64,000 nt of DNA. Origin: Rhodococcus sp. Leaf278. GTDB taxonomy: Bacteria > Actinomycetota > Actinomycetes > Mycobacteriales > Mycobacteriaceae. Made by a program: the position numbers and the translations under genes. This document shows, one piece after another, positions 55,193 to 63,851 of this stretch. The stretch covers positions 520 to 64,519 of the forward strand of contig NZ_LMRR01000023.1 in assembly GCF_001426085.1 (NCBI RefSeq), given 5' to 3'. The notes below the pieces were generated by a model that was not told the origin of the DNA, did not search any database, and saw nothing but the letters and a program-made list of their open reading frames with translations. Every line of letters begins with the position of its first letter. Positions within the stretch are counted from its first letter, which is position 1.

Positions 55193-56675
55193 TGCTTTCG
55201 ATGCTTCCTGTGACGACCATTCGTGCGATATCGGCCGATGGGGTTGTGTGGGGGTCGTACTGGGCCACGTTCCTGCCTTCGTGCAGGACCCAGACGGTGT
55301 TGCAATTTTCGGTCAGCTCGGACAATTCGCTGCTCGCCATCAGCACACCTACTCCGGAATCGGCGAGCGCTCGAACCTGCTCGAACAGGTCTGCCTTGGC
55401 ACCGATATCGAGACCACGAGTCGGCTCGTCGAGCAGCAGCAGCGAGATGCCGCGGGCCATCCATTTGGCCAGTACCACCTTCTGTTGGTTACCGCCCGAA
55501 AGTTGCCCCACCGCTTGAGTTTCGGACGCGAACTTCACGCCCAGCTTCTGCAGGGGTTCGCGGGCCGCTGCAGCTGCGCGTCCAGCCGGATTGATACCGA
55601 ACAACTTCAGGGCCGCCAATCCAGCATTCCGGACAACCGACATCTCGAGCAGCAGGCCCTGCTTCTTTCGATCCTCGGGGACGAGCCCGATACCCAACTG
55701 GACAGCTCGCTGCGGATTCATCGAGGTGAACTGCGTCCCGTCCAATGTCATGTCCAGTTCTGCTGAATTGTCGCCGAACACAGCCGACAGCAGCGTGGAG
55801 CGGCCCGCGCCACCCAACCCTGCAAGACCCACAATTTCTCCTGGGCGCACAGAGATTCCTCGAATGTCGAGAACACCGCCGATGGTGGCTCGGTCGATGC
55901 TCAGGAGCTGCCCGGAACCGGTGAACGGGCCACGGGTGGTTCCGGCCGAATCGACTGCTCGACCGATCATCGCGTCGACCATGCGTGCTTTCGAGGTGGT
56001 AGGGACATCGAATACCTCTACCGTCGAACCGTCGCGCATCACCGTCGCCCGGTGTCCGATCTCCTTGATCTCGTCGAGTCGGTGCGAGATGTAGACGACC
56101 GATTTCCCTTCCGCCACCAGTTCGCGAATCACGTCGAACACCGCGGCCAGATCATGATCCGTCAGCGTCGCCGACGGCTCGTCCATCACGATGATCCGCG
56201 CAGAAGTGGTCAGTGCGCGTGCAATGGCGGTGAGCTGCTGGTCCGATACCGACAGTGCCCCCACGGTCGCAGTGGGCGCGAACTTTCCACCGACCCGAGC
56301 GATGGCGTCGGCGGCAGCAGCGTTGCGGGCCTTGTTGTCGACAAAGATGCCTCGTGTCGGGGCATGTCCGAGGAACAGGTTCTGCGCCACCGTCAAGTCG
56401 GGAACCAGGTCGAGTTCCTGGTAGATCGTGCTGATGCCGGCCTTGACTCCGTCGAGGGGGCTGGAGAAATTCATCGGCGCACCGTCGACAGTGATCGTGC
56501 CGCCGTCGGGACGGTAGGAGCCGGACAAGATCTTCATCATCGTGCTCTTGCCTGCACCGTTCTCCCCGAGCAGGCAGTGAACCTCGCCCTTGGCCACCTC
56601 GAGCGTTGCCTTGTTGCAGGCCAACGTTCCCGGGAACTCTTTGACGATGTTCTCCATACGCAGTGCTGCGTTCAT
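55185..56675 (-). CDS. Sugar ABC transporter ATP-binding protein (RbsA type, two ATPase domains)
   Basis: 496 residues with two ABC domains. The N-terminal one has Walker A LLGENGAGKSTMMKILSG, Walker B IIVMDEPSATL and YISHRLDEI; the C-terminal one is degenerate in Walker A (GLAGLGGAGRSTLL) with LSGGNQQKVVLAKWMARG and LLLLDEPTRGLDIG, as is usual for this family. The ATG at 56675 overlaps the regulator's stop (ATGA); a longer open frame upstream is not part of the gene. Confidence 0.93.
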   Translation of the reverse strand: MNAALRMENIVKEFPGTLACNKATLEVAKGEVHCLLGENGAGKSTMMKILSGSYRPDGGTITVDGAPMNFSSPLDGVKAGISTIYQELDLVPDLTVAQNLFLGHAPTRGIFVDNKARNAAAADAIARVGGKFAPTATVGALSVSDQQLTAIARALTTSARIIVMDEPSATLTDHDLAAVFDVIRELVAEGKSVVYISHRLDEIKEIGHRATVMRDGSTVEVFDVPTTSKARMVDAMIGRAVDSAGTTRGPFTGSGQLLSIDRATIGGVLDIRGISVRPGEIVGLAGLGGAGRSTLLSAVFGDNSAELDMTLDGTQFTSMNPQRAVQLGIGLVPEDRKKQGLLLEMSVVRNAGLAALKLFGINPAGRAAAAAREPLQKLGVKFASETQAVGQLSGGNQQKVVLAKWMARGISLLLLDEPTRGLDIGAKADLFEQVRALADSGVGVLMASSELSELTENCNTVWVLHEGRNVAQYDPHTTPSADIARMVVTGSIESNV

Positions 56676-57625
56676 AGCTTTTTCTCCAGAACTGTGCGTG
56701 CGGTCTCTTCGTCCGTGATCAACACAGAACACAGACCGTTCCTCAGTGCGCCCGCAACGACATCGACCTTGCGCAGCCCGGCTGCGACGGCCACCGAGCA
56801 ACGGGCGGCGCGTAGGTCGTCGAGTGACAGGCCCATCGTGCGAGATTCCAGATCGGTATCGGCGAGCGTGCCGTCCGGGGTGATGTAATGCGCCAGAACG
56901 TCGCCGCACGCTCCAGCCGATTGCAGGCGGACGAGCTCGTCCGAGCTGATCGCGCCGCTCTGCACCAGAACAGAATTGGCATCCAGGGCACCCAGAGAGA
57001 ACAACAGGACGTCAGCTGCGCGACCTTTGTCGAGCACCTCACGCATGAACGGCTCACTGTCCAATGCGTGCTTGGTGGACACCTGCTCCACGATTGCCGG
57101 TACCGGCAACAGGACCGCATGCCCGTGGGCACTGTGCGCGATGCTCGTTGCGACATTCGCTGCGGTTGTCGGCTTGATCGAGCGACTGATGCTGCCGTTG
57201 ATTTGGATGACTTCCACGCCGTCGCTCCACCCCGAGGGGAGCGCAGCGGCGATGTCCTGCATCGTGTTTCCCCATGACACGCCGAGAGTTCGGACCCGAG
57301 ATCCCCTGCTCTGCAGGTAATCGGCAGCGGCCTTCGCCACCTGTGCCCGCTGATCCGACAGATCTGTGTGAGTCCGCACCACGATGCACTCGGTCAGGTC
57401 GAATCGACTGGACAACTCCAACTCGAGGGTGGACTGCCGCGCCTGCGGATGAACAATCTGAATCCGGACGATTCCACACTTGCGAGCCTCGTCGAGCAAT
57501 CGACCGATCTTCCATCTGGTCAGATGCAGCTGCCGACCGATATCGTCCTGAGTTCGGTTCTGCTCGTAGTAGAGCTGTGCCACTTCGAGCAGCAGCGCGT
57601 CGTGCCCCTTGTCCGGCGTCGTCAT
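56672..57625 (-). CDS. SorC/DeoR-type sugar-binding transcriptional regulator
   Basis: 317 residues: N-terminal helix-turn-helix (LLLEVAQLYYEQNRTQDDIGRQLHLTRWKIGRLLDEARKCGIV) and the SorC phosphosugar-binding domain (TLGVSWGNTMQDIAAAL, VEVIQINGS, LLFSLGALDANSVLVQSG). SorC-family repressors bind a phosphorylated sugar; Bacillus DeoR, of the same family, responds to deoxyribose-5-phosphate. Location inside the operon with deoC and overlaps with both neighbours (ATGA with the kinase gene) suggest autoregulation, probably at the palindrome 61335-61362. Confidence 0.92.
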   Translation of the reverse strand: MTTPDKGHDALLLEVAQLYYEQNRTQDDIGRQLHLTRWKIGRLLDEARKCGIVRIQIVHPQARQSTLELELSSRFDLTECIVVRTHTDLSDQRAQVAKAAADYLQSRGSRVRTLGVSWGNTMQDIAAALPSGWSDGVEVIQINGSISRSIKPTTAANVATSIAHSAHGHAVLLPVPAIVEQVSTKHALDSEPFMREVLDKGRAADVLLFSLGALDANSVLVQSGAISSDELVRLQSAGACGDVLAHYITPDGTLADTDLESRTMGLSLDDLRAARCSVAVAAGLRKVDVVAGALRNGLCSVLITDEETARTVLEKKL

Positions 57626-59145
57626 CGCTTCTCCAATGCGATCACCGATCGATGCATGACGGGCTTGAGCACGGTGGTGAGCTCGACGTAGCTTTCGTAG
57701 GTCTGTGCGTAATGCTCGTGCAGAGCGGCGTTGGGCACCAACGTCGTTGTGCGAGGACTGAATAGAGCAGCACCCTCGTCCAACGAGCCGACGAGGCCGG
57801 CCGCTCTGGCGGCGATGACCGCACAGGCGCGCAGCGTCAGATTGTCACTGAGAACCATCTCGGTTTCGATTCCCAATACGTCCGTGGTGATCTGTTGCCA
57901 CAACCGATTCCTGTGCATTCCGCCCGAGAACACCAGTCGGTCGCACGAGATGTTGCCGCGTGCAAACGAATCGAGTACCGACTTGGTTCCGCATGCAACC
58001 GCTTCCACGGCCGCTCGGTACAACTCTTCCCGGGTGGTACCGAGTGTCAGTCCGACGACCGCGCCGCGCAGCCGGGAGTCCCGATGTGGTGTTCGGTTAC
58101 CCATGAAGAAGTCGAGCGCCAGCAACCCGTGGCTTCTCGGATCGACGGCAGCAGCACCGTCGATGAGAGAACCGATCTGCTCTCTCGGCACCCCCATGAT
58201 TCCCTCGCCGACCCACTTGAGGATGGACCCACTGGTGATCTGGCCACCTTCCACCAGCCACTTGCCCCGACGCAGCGCGTGTGGGTACGGCCCCCACACT
58301 TCAGCGGTGTCACACGGATCGTCGATCTCGGTGATGATCGCTGTGGAGGTACCCGAGACCAACGACACCAGACCCTCCGGCTTACCGCCACAGGCCAGTA
58401 GCGACACGTGCGCGTCGATGCCGCCCACCCCGACCACAGCGTCGGGTGAGATCCCCAATTCCTCTGCTGCAGAGCCACGAACCACCCCCGCGCTCGATCC
58501 GACCGGAAGGATCGTGTCGGGCAACTTGGTAGTCAGATCTTCGACACCGAGGGCGTCGTACAGCTCCTGTGGGAGCCGGCCGGCGACCGAATCGTAGTTG
58601 TATTTGCACACGGCATTCATCTGCGACCCGACCCAGCGGCCGGTCAATTTGAAGGTGATGAAGTCGATTGCCTCGACGATTCGATCGGCCCGATGGAAAG
58701 TGTCCGGTTCACACTGCTGGAGCCACATGGCCTTGGGTAGCAACCACTCCGTCGCGTCGGAGCCACCCGACCACTTCAAAATGGGATGGTCCGCCACGAA
58801 CGTGGCGGTCAGGTCCGATTGCGCTGAGGCTCTCGAATCCATCCACAGGATCGCCGGGCGCAGTGCATTCCCGGCCTCGTCGACAACAGCGACAGTCGAC
58901 GCCGTCGTCGACGAAGCCACCGCCACCACGGGCCCCGCAGCAATGCACTCGGGCAGTGCGAGCAACTCACGCGTTGCACCGACACAGGCATCCCACCAGT
59001 CCGACGGGTTCTGCTCGGCCCAACCGGGTCGAGGAAAAACCGTCGGATAGGGCCGATGAACGGAGCCGAGAGCAATTCCGTCATCTGTGAACGCTCCTAC
59101 CCGAGCGCCCTCGGTGCCGAGATCGAGACTCAGCAGTATTCCCAT
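57622..59145 (-). CDS. FGGY-family carbohydrate kinase
   Basis: 507 residues. ATPase-fold opening ILLSLDLGTEGARVGAFTDDG, PAILWMDSRASAQSD, substrate-loop region and VGVGGIDAHVSLLACGG with the catalytic-type aspartate, LSGTSTAIITE, and the C-terminal SGGMHRNRLWQQITTDVLG. FGGY enzymes phosphorylate ketoses or polyols (xylulose, ribulose, erythritol, glycerol). The nearest characterised type cannot be told by eye. Adjacent dehydrogenase and DERA suggest a pathway that ends in a 2-deoxy or similar phosphorylated aldose. Confidence 0.92.
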   Translation of the reverse strand: MGILLSLDLGTEGARVGAFTDDGIALGSVHRPYPTVFPRPGWAEQNPSDWWDACVGATRELLALPECIAAGPVVAVASSTTASTVAVVDEAGNALRPAILWMDSRASAQSDLTATFVADHPILKWSGGSDATEWLLPKAMWLQQCEPDTFHRADRIVEAIDFITFKLTGRWVGSQMNAVCKYNYDSVAGRLPQELYDALGVEDLTTKLPDTILPVGSSAGVVRGSAAEELGISPDAVVGVGGIDAHVSLLACGGKPEGLVSLVSGTSTAIITEIDDPCDTAEVWGPYPHALRRGKWLVEGGQITSGSILKWVGEGIMGVPREQIGSLIDGAAAVDPRSHGLLALDFFMGNRTPHRDSRLRGAVVGLTLGTTREELYRAAVEAVACGTKSVLDSFARGNISCDRLVFSGGMHRNRLWQQITTDVLGIETEMVLSDNLTLRACAVIAARAAGLVGSLDEGAALFSPRTTTLVPNAALHEHYAQTYESYVELTTVLKPVMHRSVIALEKR

Positions 59146-59151
59146 TGCGTA

Positions 59152-60198
59152 TCAGCTTTCGTTGGGCATGAAGATGACCTTGGAGCTGAAGACAGACCGG
59201 TCACCGAGCGCTTTCATCATGTCGGGCAGCTCCGACAGCGGCAGCTGGTGGGTAATCATGAATTCCCACTTCAGCGAACCGTCGGCGAGTTTCTGTGCAG
59301 CCGTGTGCCACTCCGATCCGGGGAACGGAGCGGAGAACGAGTTCCACGAACCGTGGAGGCTCGTCTCCTGCCGAAGGAAGTTGTTGAACGTTTCCTTCTC
59401 CAGCGTCACCGGTGCATGCGGGATGCCGATGAAGGTTGCATGCCCTTGTGGCCCGGTGAGTGCAGCGGCCAGGTCGACTGTCGATGCGACACCGGCAGAT
59501 TCGAGAACGATGTCGAATCCGCGACCACCGAGTGCGCGCGCCTCGTCGGCGGACTGCACGGCATGGGTCGCACCGGCTTCGAGTGCCATCGCCGCCTTCT
59601 CGGGACTCAGGTCCAAAGCCACCACCTGACTGGCACCAGCCATTCTCGCCCATTGAATACCGAACAGGCCGATCGGACCCGCACCGATGACCAGGACGCG
59701 ATGTCCGGTCCGCAGGTTGGTCTTCCACAACGCGTGCAGTGCGATGGCGGCCGGATCGAGCATCGCTGCCGCCCGGGGGTCGATTCCCTCAGGCATCTTC
59801 ATCAGATTGCCGACAGGAGATGTCACATACTGCGCATACGCTCCGTCGCAACGACTCCCAAAGTAGTCGTAATCCTCGCACAGGCCGAACTCACCCTTGA
59901 GGCAGTACTCGCACTTGTAGCACGGAATGAGCGGCGGTACCGAGACCAGGTCGCCCACCTCGAATCCGGTCACTCCGTCACCGAGAACTGCGATGTGAGC
60001 GGAGAACTCGTGTCCACAGATTATCGGCATCTTGTAGCCACCGTTGCGCAGCATTCGGGGAATGTCGGAGCCGCACACTCCGCACGCCGCGACCTCGAGC
60101 AAGACCTCTCCGGCCTTGGGCACCGGTACAGCTACCTGCTCTACTCGAATATCGCCCGGCGCATACATCACGGCAGCAGTCATCTGCTGGGGAACCAT
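59152..60198 (-). CDS. Zinc-dependent alcohol dehydrogenase (sorbitol/polyol dehydrogenase type)
   Basis: 348 residues. Catalytic zinc ligands in ACGVCGSDIPRML and GHEFSAHIAVLG, structural-zinc cysteines in CYKCEYCLKGEFGLC, and the NAD motif VLVIGAGPIGLFGIQWARMAGASQVV. Family members oxidise sugar alcohols such as sorbitol, galactitol-1-phosphate or threitol. The ATG at 60198 is used; an ATG five codons later is possible. Followed by the kinase gene after 6 bases. It probably acts first on the imported polyol. Confidence 0.92.
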   Translation of the reverse strand: MVPQQMTAAVMYAPGDIRVEQVAVPVPKAGEVLLEVAACGVCGSDIPRMLRNGGYKMPIICGHEFSAHIAVLGDGVTGFEVGDLVSVPPLIPCYKCEYCLKGEFGLCEDYDYFGSRCDGAYAQYVTSPVGNLMKMPEGIDPRAAAMLDPAAIALHALWKTNLRTGHRVLVIGAGPIGLFGIQWARMAGASQVVALDLSPEKAAMALEAGATHAVQSADEARALGGRGFDIVLESAGVASTVDLAAALTGPQGHATFIGIPHAPVTLEKETFNNFLRQETSLHGSWNSFSAPFPGSEWHTAAQKLADGSLKWEFMITHQLPLSELPDMMKALGDRSVFSSKVIFMPNES

Positions 60199-60262
60199 TA
60201 TCGAACTCGACTTTCTCGAAATATGTTGAGCTACAGGAGCGGATCTGGATCGAGAAGAGACG

Positions 60263-61258
60263 CTACTGAGCAGAGGACTCTGCGAAAGTGGTATCTCCGA
60301 CGAGGCTTTCGGCGTTGGACTTGTCGACCAATGCAGTGCCCGCATCGACGAAGGACTCGACGCTGTCGCCGTTTGCGACGGCGATGGCCGTCTGTACTGC
60401 CTTCTGGCCCTCGCTGCCCGGATCGTTCGACGCCGTGGCCACGTACTGGTCTCCGTCGGCAATGGCCTTCACTGCCTCCATCAAACCGTCGACACCGAAC
60501 ACCTTGACATCGGTGCGGTTGTTCTCCTGAAGAACCTGCAGTGCACCGAGAGCCATGTCGTCGTTGTGCGCGTACACAGCCTTGACATCCGGGTTCGCCT
60601 GCAGCAGATCCTGCATGGCGGTCACCGCCTCGGACCTGATGTAGTTCGCGTACGGGCCTTCGACGATGGTGATGTTCGATGCGGCATCCGCGGCGGCGTG
60701 GAAGCCGTCGCTTCGGTCCTTGGCGACGGTTCCGCCTGCATCACCCTGGATTTCGATGACCTTGCCGCCGGCTGGGCCGAGTGTCGCAACCATGGCTTCA
60801 CCGACGAGCTGACCCATTGCCTTGTTGTCACGTCCGACGAAGGACTCGGCTCCCGAGTCGATCGGACGGTCGACGGTCACGACCTTCACACCAGCTGCCT
60901 CGGCCGCAGCAAGTGCGGGCGCAATGCCTTTGGGGTCGACCGGGTTGATGATGAGAACGTTGATGCCGCGCGTGATGAGGTCCTGAACGTCGTTGTTCTG
61001 CTTCGTCACATCACCGTTGGCGTCCACGTTGAGCAGTTCGTTGCCCTGCGCCTGTGCCTCGGCCGTCGCTGCATCGGTCAGCGACACGTAGAAGGGGCTC
61101 TGCTGGGTGGCCTGACTGAACCCGATCTTGGCCTTGGCACCTTCGGGTAGAGAATTGGTTGCTGTCGAGCTGCCGTCGCCGGGGGTCGAGCATCCTGCGA
61201 TTACGACGGTCGCGAGGGCAACCAGCCCGGCCGACTTCATTGTCGTGGCGAGTTTCAT
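60263..61258 (-). CDS. Ribose-type sugar-binding lipoprotein of the ABC importer
   Basis: 331 residues. Lipoprotein signal with lipobox VIAGC, then a periplasmic-binding-protein type I fold: KIGFSQATQQSPFYVSLTDAATAEA, GINVLIINPVDPKGI, VVTVDRPIDSGAESFVGRDN, AVYAHNDDMALGALQVLQE and VFGVDGLMEAVKAI. It delivers the sugar or polyol to the ABC permease. First gene of the leftward operon; 64 bases separate it from the dehydrogenase gene, so it may be expressed in excess. Confidence 0.94.
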   Translation of the reverse strand: MKLATTMKSAGLVALATVVIAGCSTPGDGSSTATNSLPEGAKAKIGFSQATQQSPFYVSLTDAATAEAQAQGNELLNVDANGDVTKQNNDVQDLITRGINVLIINPVDPKGIAPALAAAEAAGVKVVTVDRPIDSGAESFVGRDNKAMGQLVGEAMVATLGPAGGKVIEIQGDAGGTVAKDRSDGFHAAADAASNITIVEGPYANYIRSEAVTAMQDLLQANPDVKAVYAHNDDMALGALQVLQENNRTDVKVFGVDGLMEAVKAIADGDQYVATASNDPGSEGQKAVQTAIAVANGDSVESFVDAGTALVDKSNAESLVGDTTFAESSAQ

Positions 61259-61334
61259 GGGGTCCTTCCGAAAAGTGTGGGGCCAAAGTGGAGCGGGCTC
61301 AAACGTAGGCAGTGACTCGGGTCACGGTCAACAC

Positions 61335-61362
61335 TTGAGCGTAATTATGCTCATATGAGCAT
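61335..61362. promoter_or_regulatory. Candidate SorC-type operator of the sugar operon
   Basis: A perfect 16-bp palindrome ATGCTCATATGAGCAT (61347-61362) is preceded by TTGAGC (61335-61340), giving a further inverted pair TGAGC (61336-61340)/GCTCA (61349-61353). It lies between the binding-protein gene (start 61258) and the divergent pirin gene. It is the best operator candidate for the SorC regulator. The TTGAGC may double as a -35. Confidence 0.6.
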
Positions 61363-61391
61363 TCGACGCGGCGGTCGGTCCACGGAACACC

Positions 61392-62153
61392 GTGGACACC
61401 GTCCGCGTTATTGAGGTCATGACGCCGAATCCCCAGGTCACACACATCGCAGAGGCCCAGCGGCATCACTGGTGGAACGAATGGCTCGATTCCAAGCAGT
61501 CGTTTCCCGCCACCGGCAACTACGACCTGGCGGCCAATGCGCACGGACTGCTCATGGTGCACAACGAGGACACAGTGTTTCCGGGCGAAGGGTTCGATTC
61601 CCATCAGCACGAGAACATGGAGATTCTGACGTGGGTACTCGAAGGCACTCTCGAACATGCTGACTCCGAAGGCAGTACCGGGCAGATTCGTCCCGGATTG
61701 ATTCAGCGAATGAGTGCCGGCACCGGCATTCGCCACACCGAACGCAATGCGTCGAGTCTGACCAGCCGGGAAAAGCTACGCGTCGTACAAATGTGGATTC
61801 CACCGGACACCGACGGAACGAGTCCCTCCTACGAGGAGCTGGACGTTCGAGACGAGTTGGCATCCGGTGAGCTCGTCTGTGTGGCATCGGGCATCGCGGG
61901 TAGGAGCGGCGTGCACATCGGCAATCGGTTTGCGGCACTTCACGTTGCGCGGCTCGCGCCGGGACAATCGATCACTGTTCCCGACGCGCCGTTCGGTCAT
62001 GTCTTCATAGCCGACGGTTCAGCGGTATTCGAGGGAGTCGGCGACCTCGCCCAAGGTGACGCAGTCCGACTCACGGCTACAGGCGGACACCGTGTGACAG
62101 CATCGACTGCGAGCGAGATCCTGATCTGGGAAATGCACGCCGAGTTCGCCTGA
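61392..62153 (+). CDS. Pirin-family protein (second copy)
   Basis: 253 residues from GTG 61392; an ATG at 61419 is an equally plausible start. First cupin with HHWWNEWLDSKQSFPATGNYD and the metal ligands HQHENMEILTWVLEG and RHTERN, second cupin with GSAVFEGVGDLAQGDAVRLTATGG and a terminal LIWEMHAEF. It is paralogous to the pirin at 51625-52407. It heads a rightward pair with an alpha/beta hydrolase. Confidence 0.85.
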   Translation: MDTVRVIEVMTPNPQVTHIAEAQRHHWWNEWLDSKQSFPATGNYDLAANAHGLLMVHNEDTVFPGEGFDSHQHENMEILTWVLEGTLEHADSEGSTGQIRPGLIQRMSAGTGIRHTERNASSLTSREKLRVVQMWIPPDTDGTSPSYEELDVRDELASGELVCVASGIAGRSGVHIGNRFAALHVARLAPGQSITVPDAPFGHVFIADGSAVFEGVGDLAQGDAVRLTATGGHRVTASTASEILIWEMHAEFA

Positions 62154-62167
62154 CAGAAAGATGCGCC

Positions 62168-62977
62168 ATGCCGACAGTGGTCACCGACGACTCCGTCACT
62201 CTGAGCTACATCGACGAGGGCACCGGTCCGGCAGTAGTTCTCATCGCCGGCTTCTGTGCTCCTGCCACCACCTGGGCGCTACAGCAGAAGGCGTTGGTAG
62301 CGGCCGGGTATCGCGTGCTGGCTCTCGATAGACGTGGCCATGGAGCATCGGAAGCACCGACCCACGGCGCATCCATGGAGCGGCACGGGCGCGATGTCGC
62401 CAACTTCTTGACAGCGTTGGGCGTCGACGAAGCCGTCTTGATCGGCGGTTCGATGGGAGCGAGCACCGTCTGGTCGTACGTCTCACAGTTCGGCACCGAC
62501 CGCGTGCGCGCCATTGTCTCGGTGGATCAGACACCGAAGATGGTGAACAGCGCGGACTGGTCGAACGGCTTCTACGGACTTACCGATGCAAATCGAACGA
62601 CATTCTTCGACAGCGGAATACCTAGCACGGGCCACGGCAGGCCTCAGTGGAAGTCAGTGCCTTCGCTGCTGAAACTGGCATTCGCGATGCGGTCGATGCC
62701 GAAGATGGCGTCACCCGACACGGCTCCGATGAAGGCTCTGCTCGCCGATCATGCAGCACAGGATTGGCGCGCAACCATTGCTGGCAACGACAGGCCGTTC
62801 CTGATGGTCGCCGGGCGCGACAGTCAGTTCTGGCCTGCTGCACACGCTTCCGAGTCGGTGGAACTCAATCCACTCGGTCGATCGGTCGTTCTGGAGAAGT
62901 GCGGTCACGCCGCGAACATGGACCGGCCGAAGGAGTTCAACACGGCGATGCTGGAGTTCCTCGACTCGGTCGCGTGA
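62168..62977 (+). CDS. Alpha/beta hydrolase
   Basis: 269 residues. Oxyanion-region VLIAGFCAPATTWALQ, LALDRRGHGASEAP, nucleophile elbow IGGSMGASTVWSY, acid in MVAGRDSQFWPA and histidine in EKCGHAANMDRPKEF, so the catalytic triad is complete. Resembles small esterases and cofactor-free haloperoxidase-like hydrolases. 14 bases after the pirin gene, two bases before the convergent marR stop. Substrate unknown. Confidence 0.9.
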   Translation: MPTVVTDDSVTLSYIDEGTGPAVVLIAGFCAPATTWALQQKALVAAGYRVLALDRRGHGASEAPTHGASMERHGRDVANFLTALGVDEAVLIGGSMGASTVWSYVSQFGTDRVRAIVSVDQTPKMVNSADWSNGFYGLTDANRTTFFDSGIPSTGHGRPQWKSVPSLLKLAFAMRSMPKMASPDTAPMKALLADHAAQDWRATIAGNDRPFLMVAGRDSQFWPAAHASESVELNPLGRSVVLEKCGHAANMDRPKEFNTAMLEFLDSVA

Positions 62978-62979
62978 GG

Positions 62980-63414
62980 TTACGACTGCTGATTCCCGTC
63001 GAGAGCCTCGGCACACGCGACAAGGTTGCGGTGCAACACTTCTCGCTCCTGTGTGGACAGCGAGGCAATCATGACCTGTTCGACGGAGGCCACAGCGGCC
63101 GACGCTTGCCCTAAGCGCTCCATGCCCCGAGTTGTCACGTGCAGGCGCTGGTCTCGACCTGCCCCTTCGATTTCCACCAAGCCGTCGCGCGTGAGACCGG
63201 CCAACAGTTGATGGGTTGCCTGCCTGCTGACGAACACCGCACGCGCGAGTTCGGCGTTGGACAGACCCGGCTTCTGCGCGAGGAGCTCGAGGCTCGAGTA
63301 CTGAGAGACGGTGATGTCTAGATCGCGCAGACAATCGTCCATCGCCGAGCGCAAGGCGGAGGTTGCCCGCTTCAGGGCGTAACCGATCGAGGTGTCGACA
63401 TCCACTTGACTCAT
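62980..63414 (-). CDS. MarR-family transcriptional regulator (second module)
   Basis: 144 residues from the ATG at 63414. DNA-binding core ITVSQYSSLELLAQKPGLSNAELARAVFVSRQATHQLLAGLTRDGLVE, wing IEGAGRDQRLHVTTRG. Its start codon overlaps the first of two inverted repeats in the divergent gap, so the protein probably represses itself and the VOC gene. The longer open frame on this strand is non-coding. Convergent with the hydrolase gene. Confidence 0.9.
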   Translation of the reverse strand: MSQVDVDTSIGYALKRATSALRSAMDDCLRDLDITVSQYSSLELLAQKPGLSNAELARAVFVSRQATHQLLAGLTRDGLVEIEGAGRDQRLHVTTRGMERLGQASAAVASVEQVMIASLSTQEREVLHRNLVACAEALDGNQQS

Positions 63415-63457
63415 GTCAACATCTTGACATACATTCGTTGTCGTCAAGAAGTTGACG
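63414..63457. promoter_or_regulatory. Two MarR-type operators between marR and VOC (second module)
   Basis: TGTCAA-CATC-TTGACA (63414-63429) and CGTCAA-GAAG-TTGACG (63442-63457) are both perfect 16-bp inverted repeats, centres 28 bases apart, sharing GTCAA-N4-TTGAC. The second lies about 20 bases before the VOC start codon. The first overlaps the marR start. Confidence 0.8.
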
Positions 63458-63477
63458 AACAATCGAAAGGGCACAAC

Positions 63478-63849
63478 ATGACCGTTGCAACCGTTTCCGG
63501 ACCGAGCTTCCTCTCCCTCCAGGTACGTGATCTCGCCGTCAGCGCAGACTTCTACGAATCCCGGCTCGGCCTCGTCCGCGCACCCCAGTCTCCACCCGGA
63601 GCAGTGGTGTTCACCACCTCACCCATCCCTTTTGCCGTCCGAAACCCCGCTCCGGGGACCGATCTCGACAGTGGGCAGCCAGGACTCGGAGTTGCACTGT
63701 GGCTCGAATGCAACAACGCCGTGGCGCTACACGAAACGCTGGTCGCGGCCGAAGTCACCATCTTGACCGACCCCTTCGACGGACCCTTCGGCAAGACCTT
63801 CGTCCTGCAAGACCCGGACGGCTACGCCGTCACCGTGCACAGCAGCTAG
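63478..63849 (+). CDS. VOC-family protein (second module)
   Basis: 123 residues: PSFLSLQVRDLAVSADFYESRLGLVRAP begins the fold, then GAVVFTTSPIPFAVRNP, GVALWLECNNAVALHETLVAAE and GKTFVLQDPDGYAVTVHSS. The usual first histidine is replaced by SLQV, so the metal site may be altered, compared with the VOC protein encoded at 52440. Start at the ATG at 63478 with AAAGG upstream. Substrate unknown. Confidence 0.88.
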   Translation: MTVATVSGPSFLSLQVRDLAVSADFYESRLGLVRAPQSPPGAVVFTTSPIPFAVRNPAPGTDLDSGQPGLGVALWLECNNAVALHETLVAAEVTILTDPFDGPFGKTFVLQDPDGYAVTVHSS

Positions 63850-63851
63850 TT

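Noticed and set aside
59056..60507. 483-codon plus-strand frame opposite the alcohol dehydrogenase gene
   Set aside because: Shadow frame without domain signals; the opposite strand encodes a full zinc dehydrogenase.
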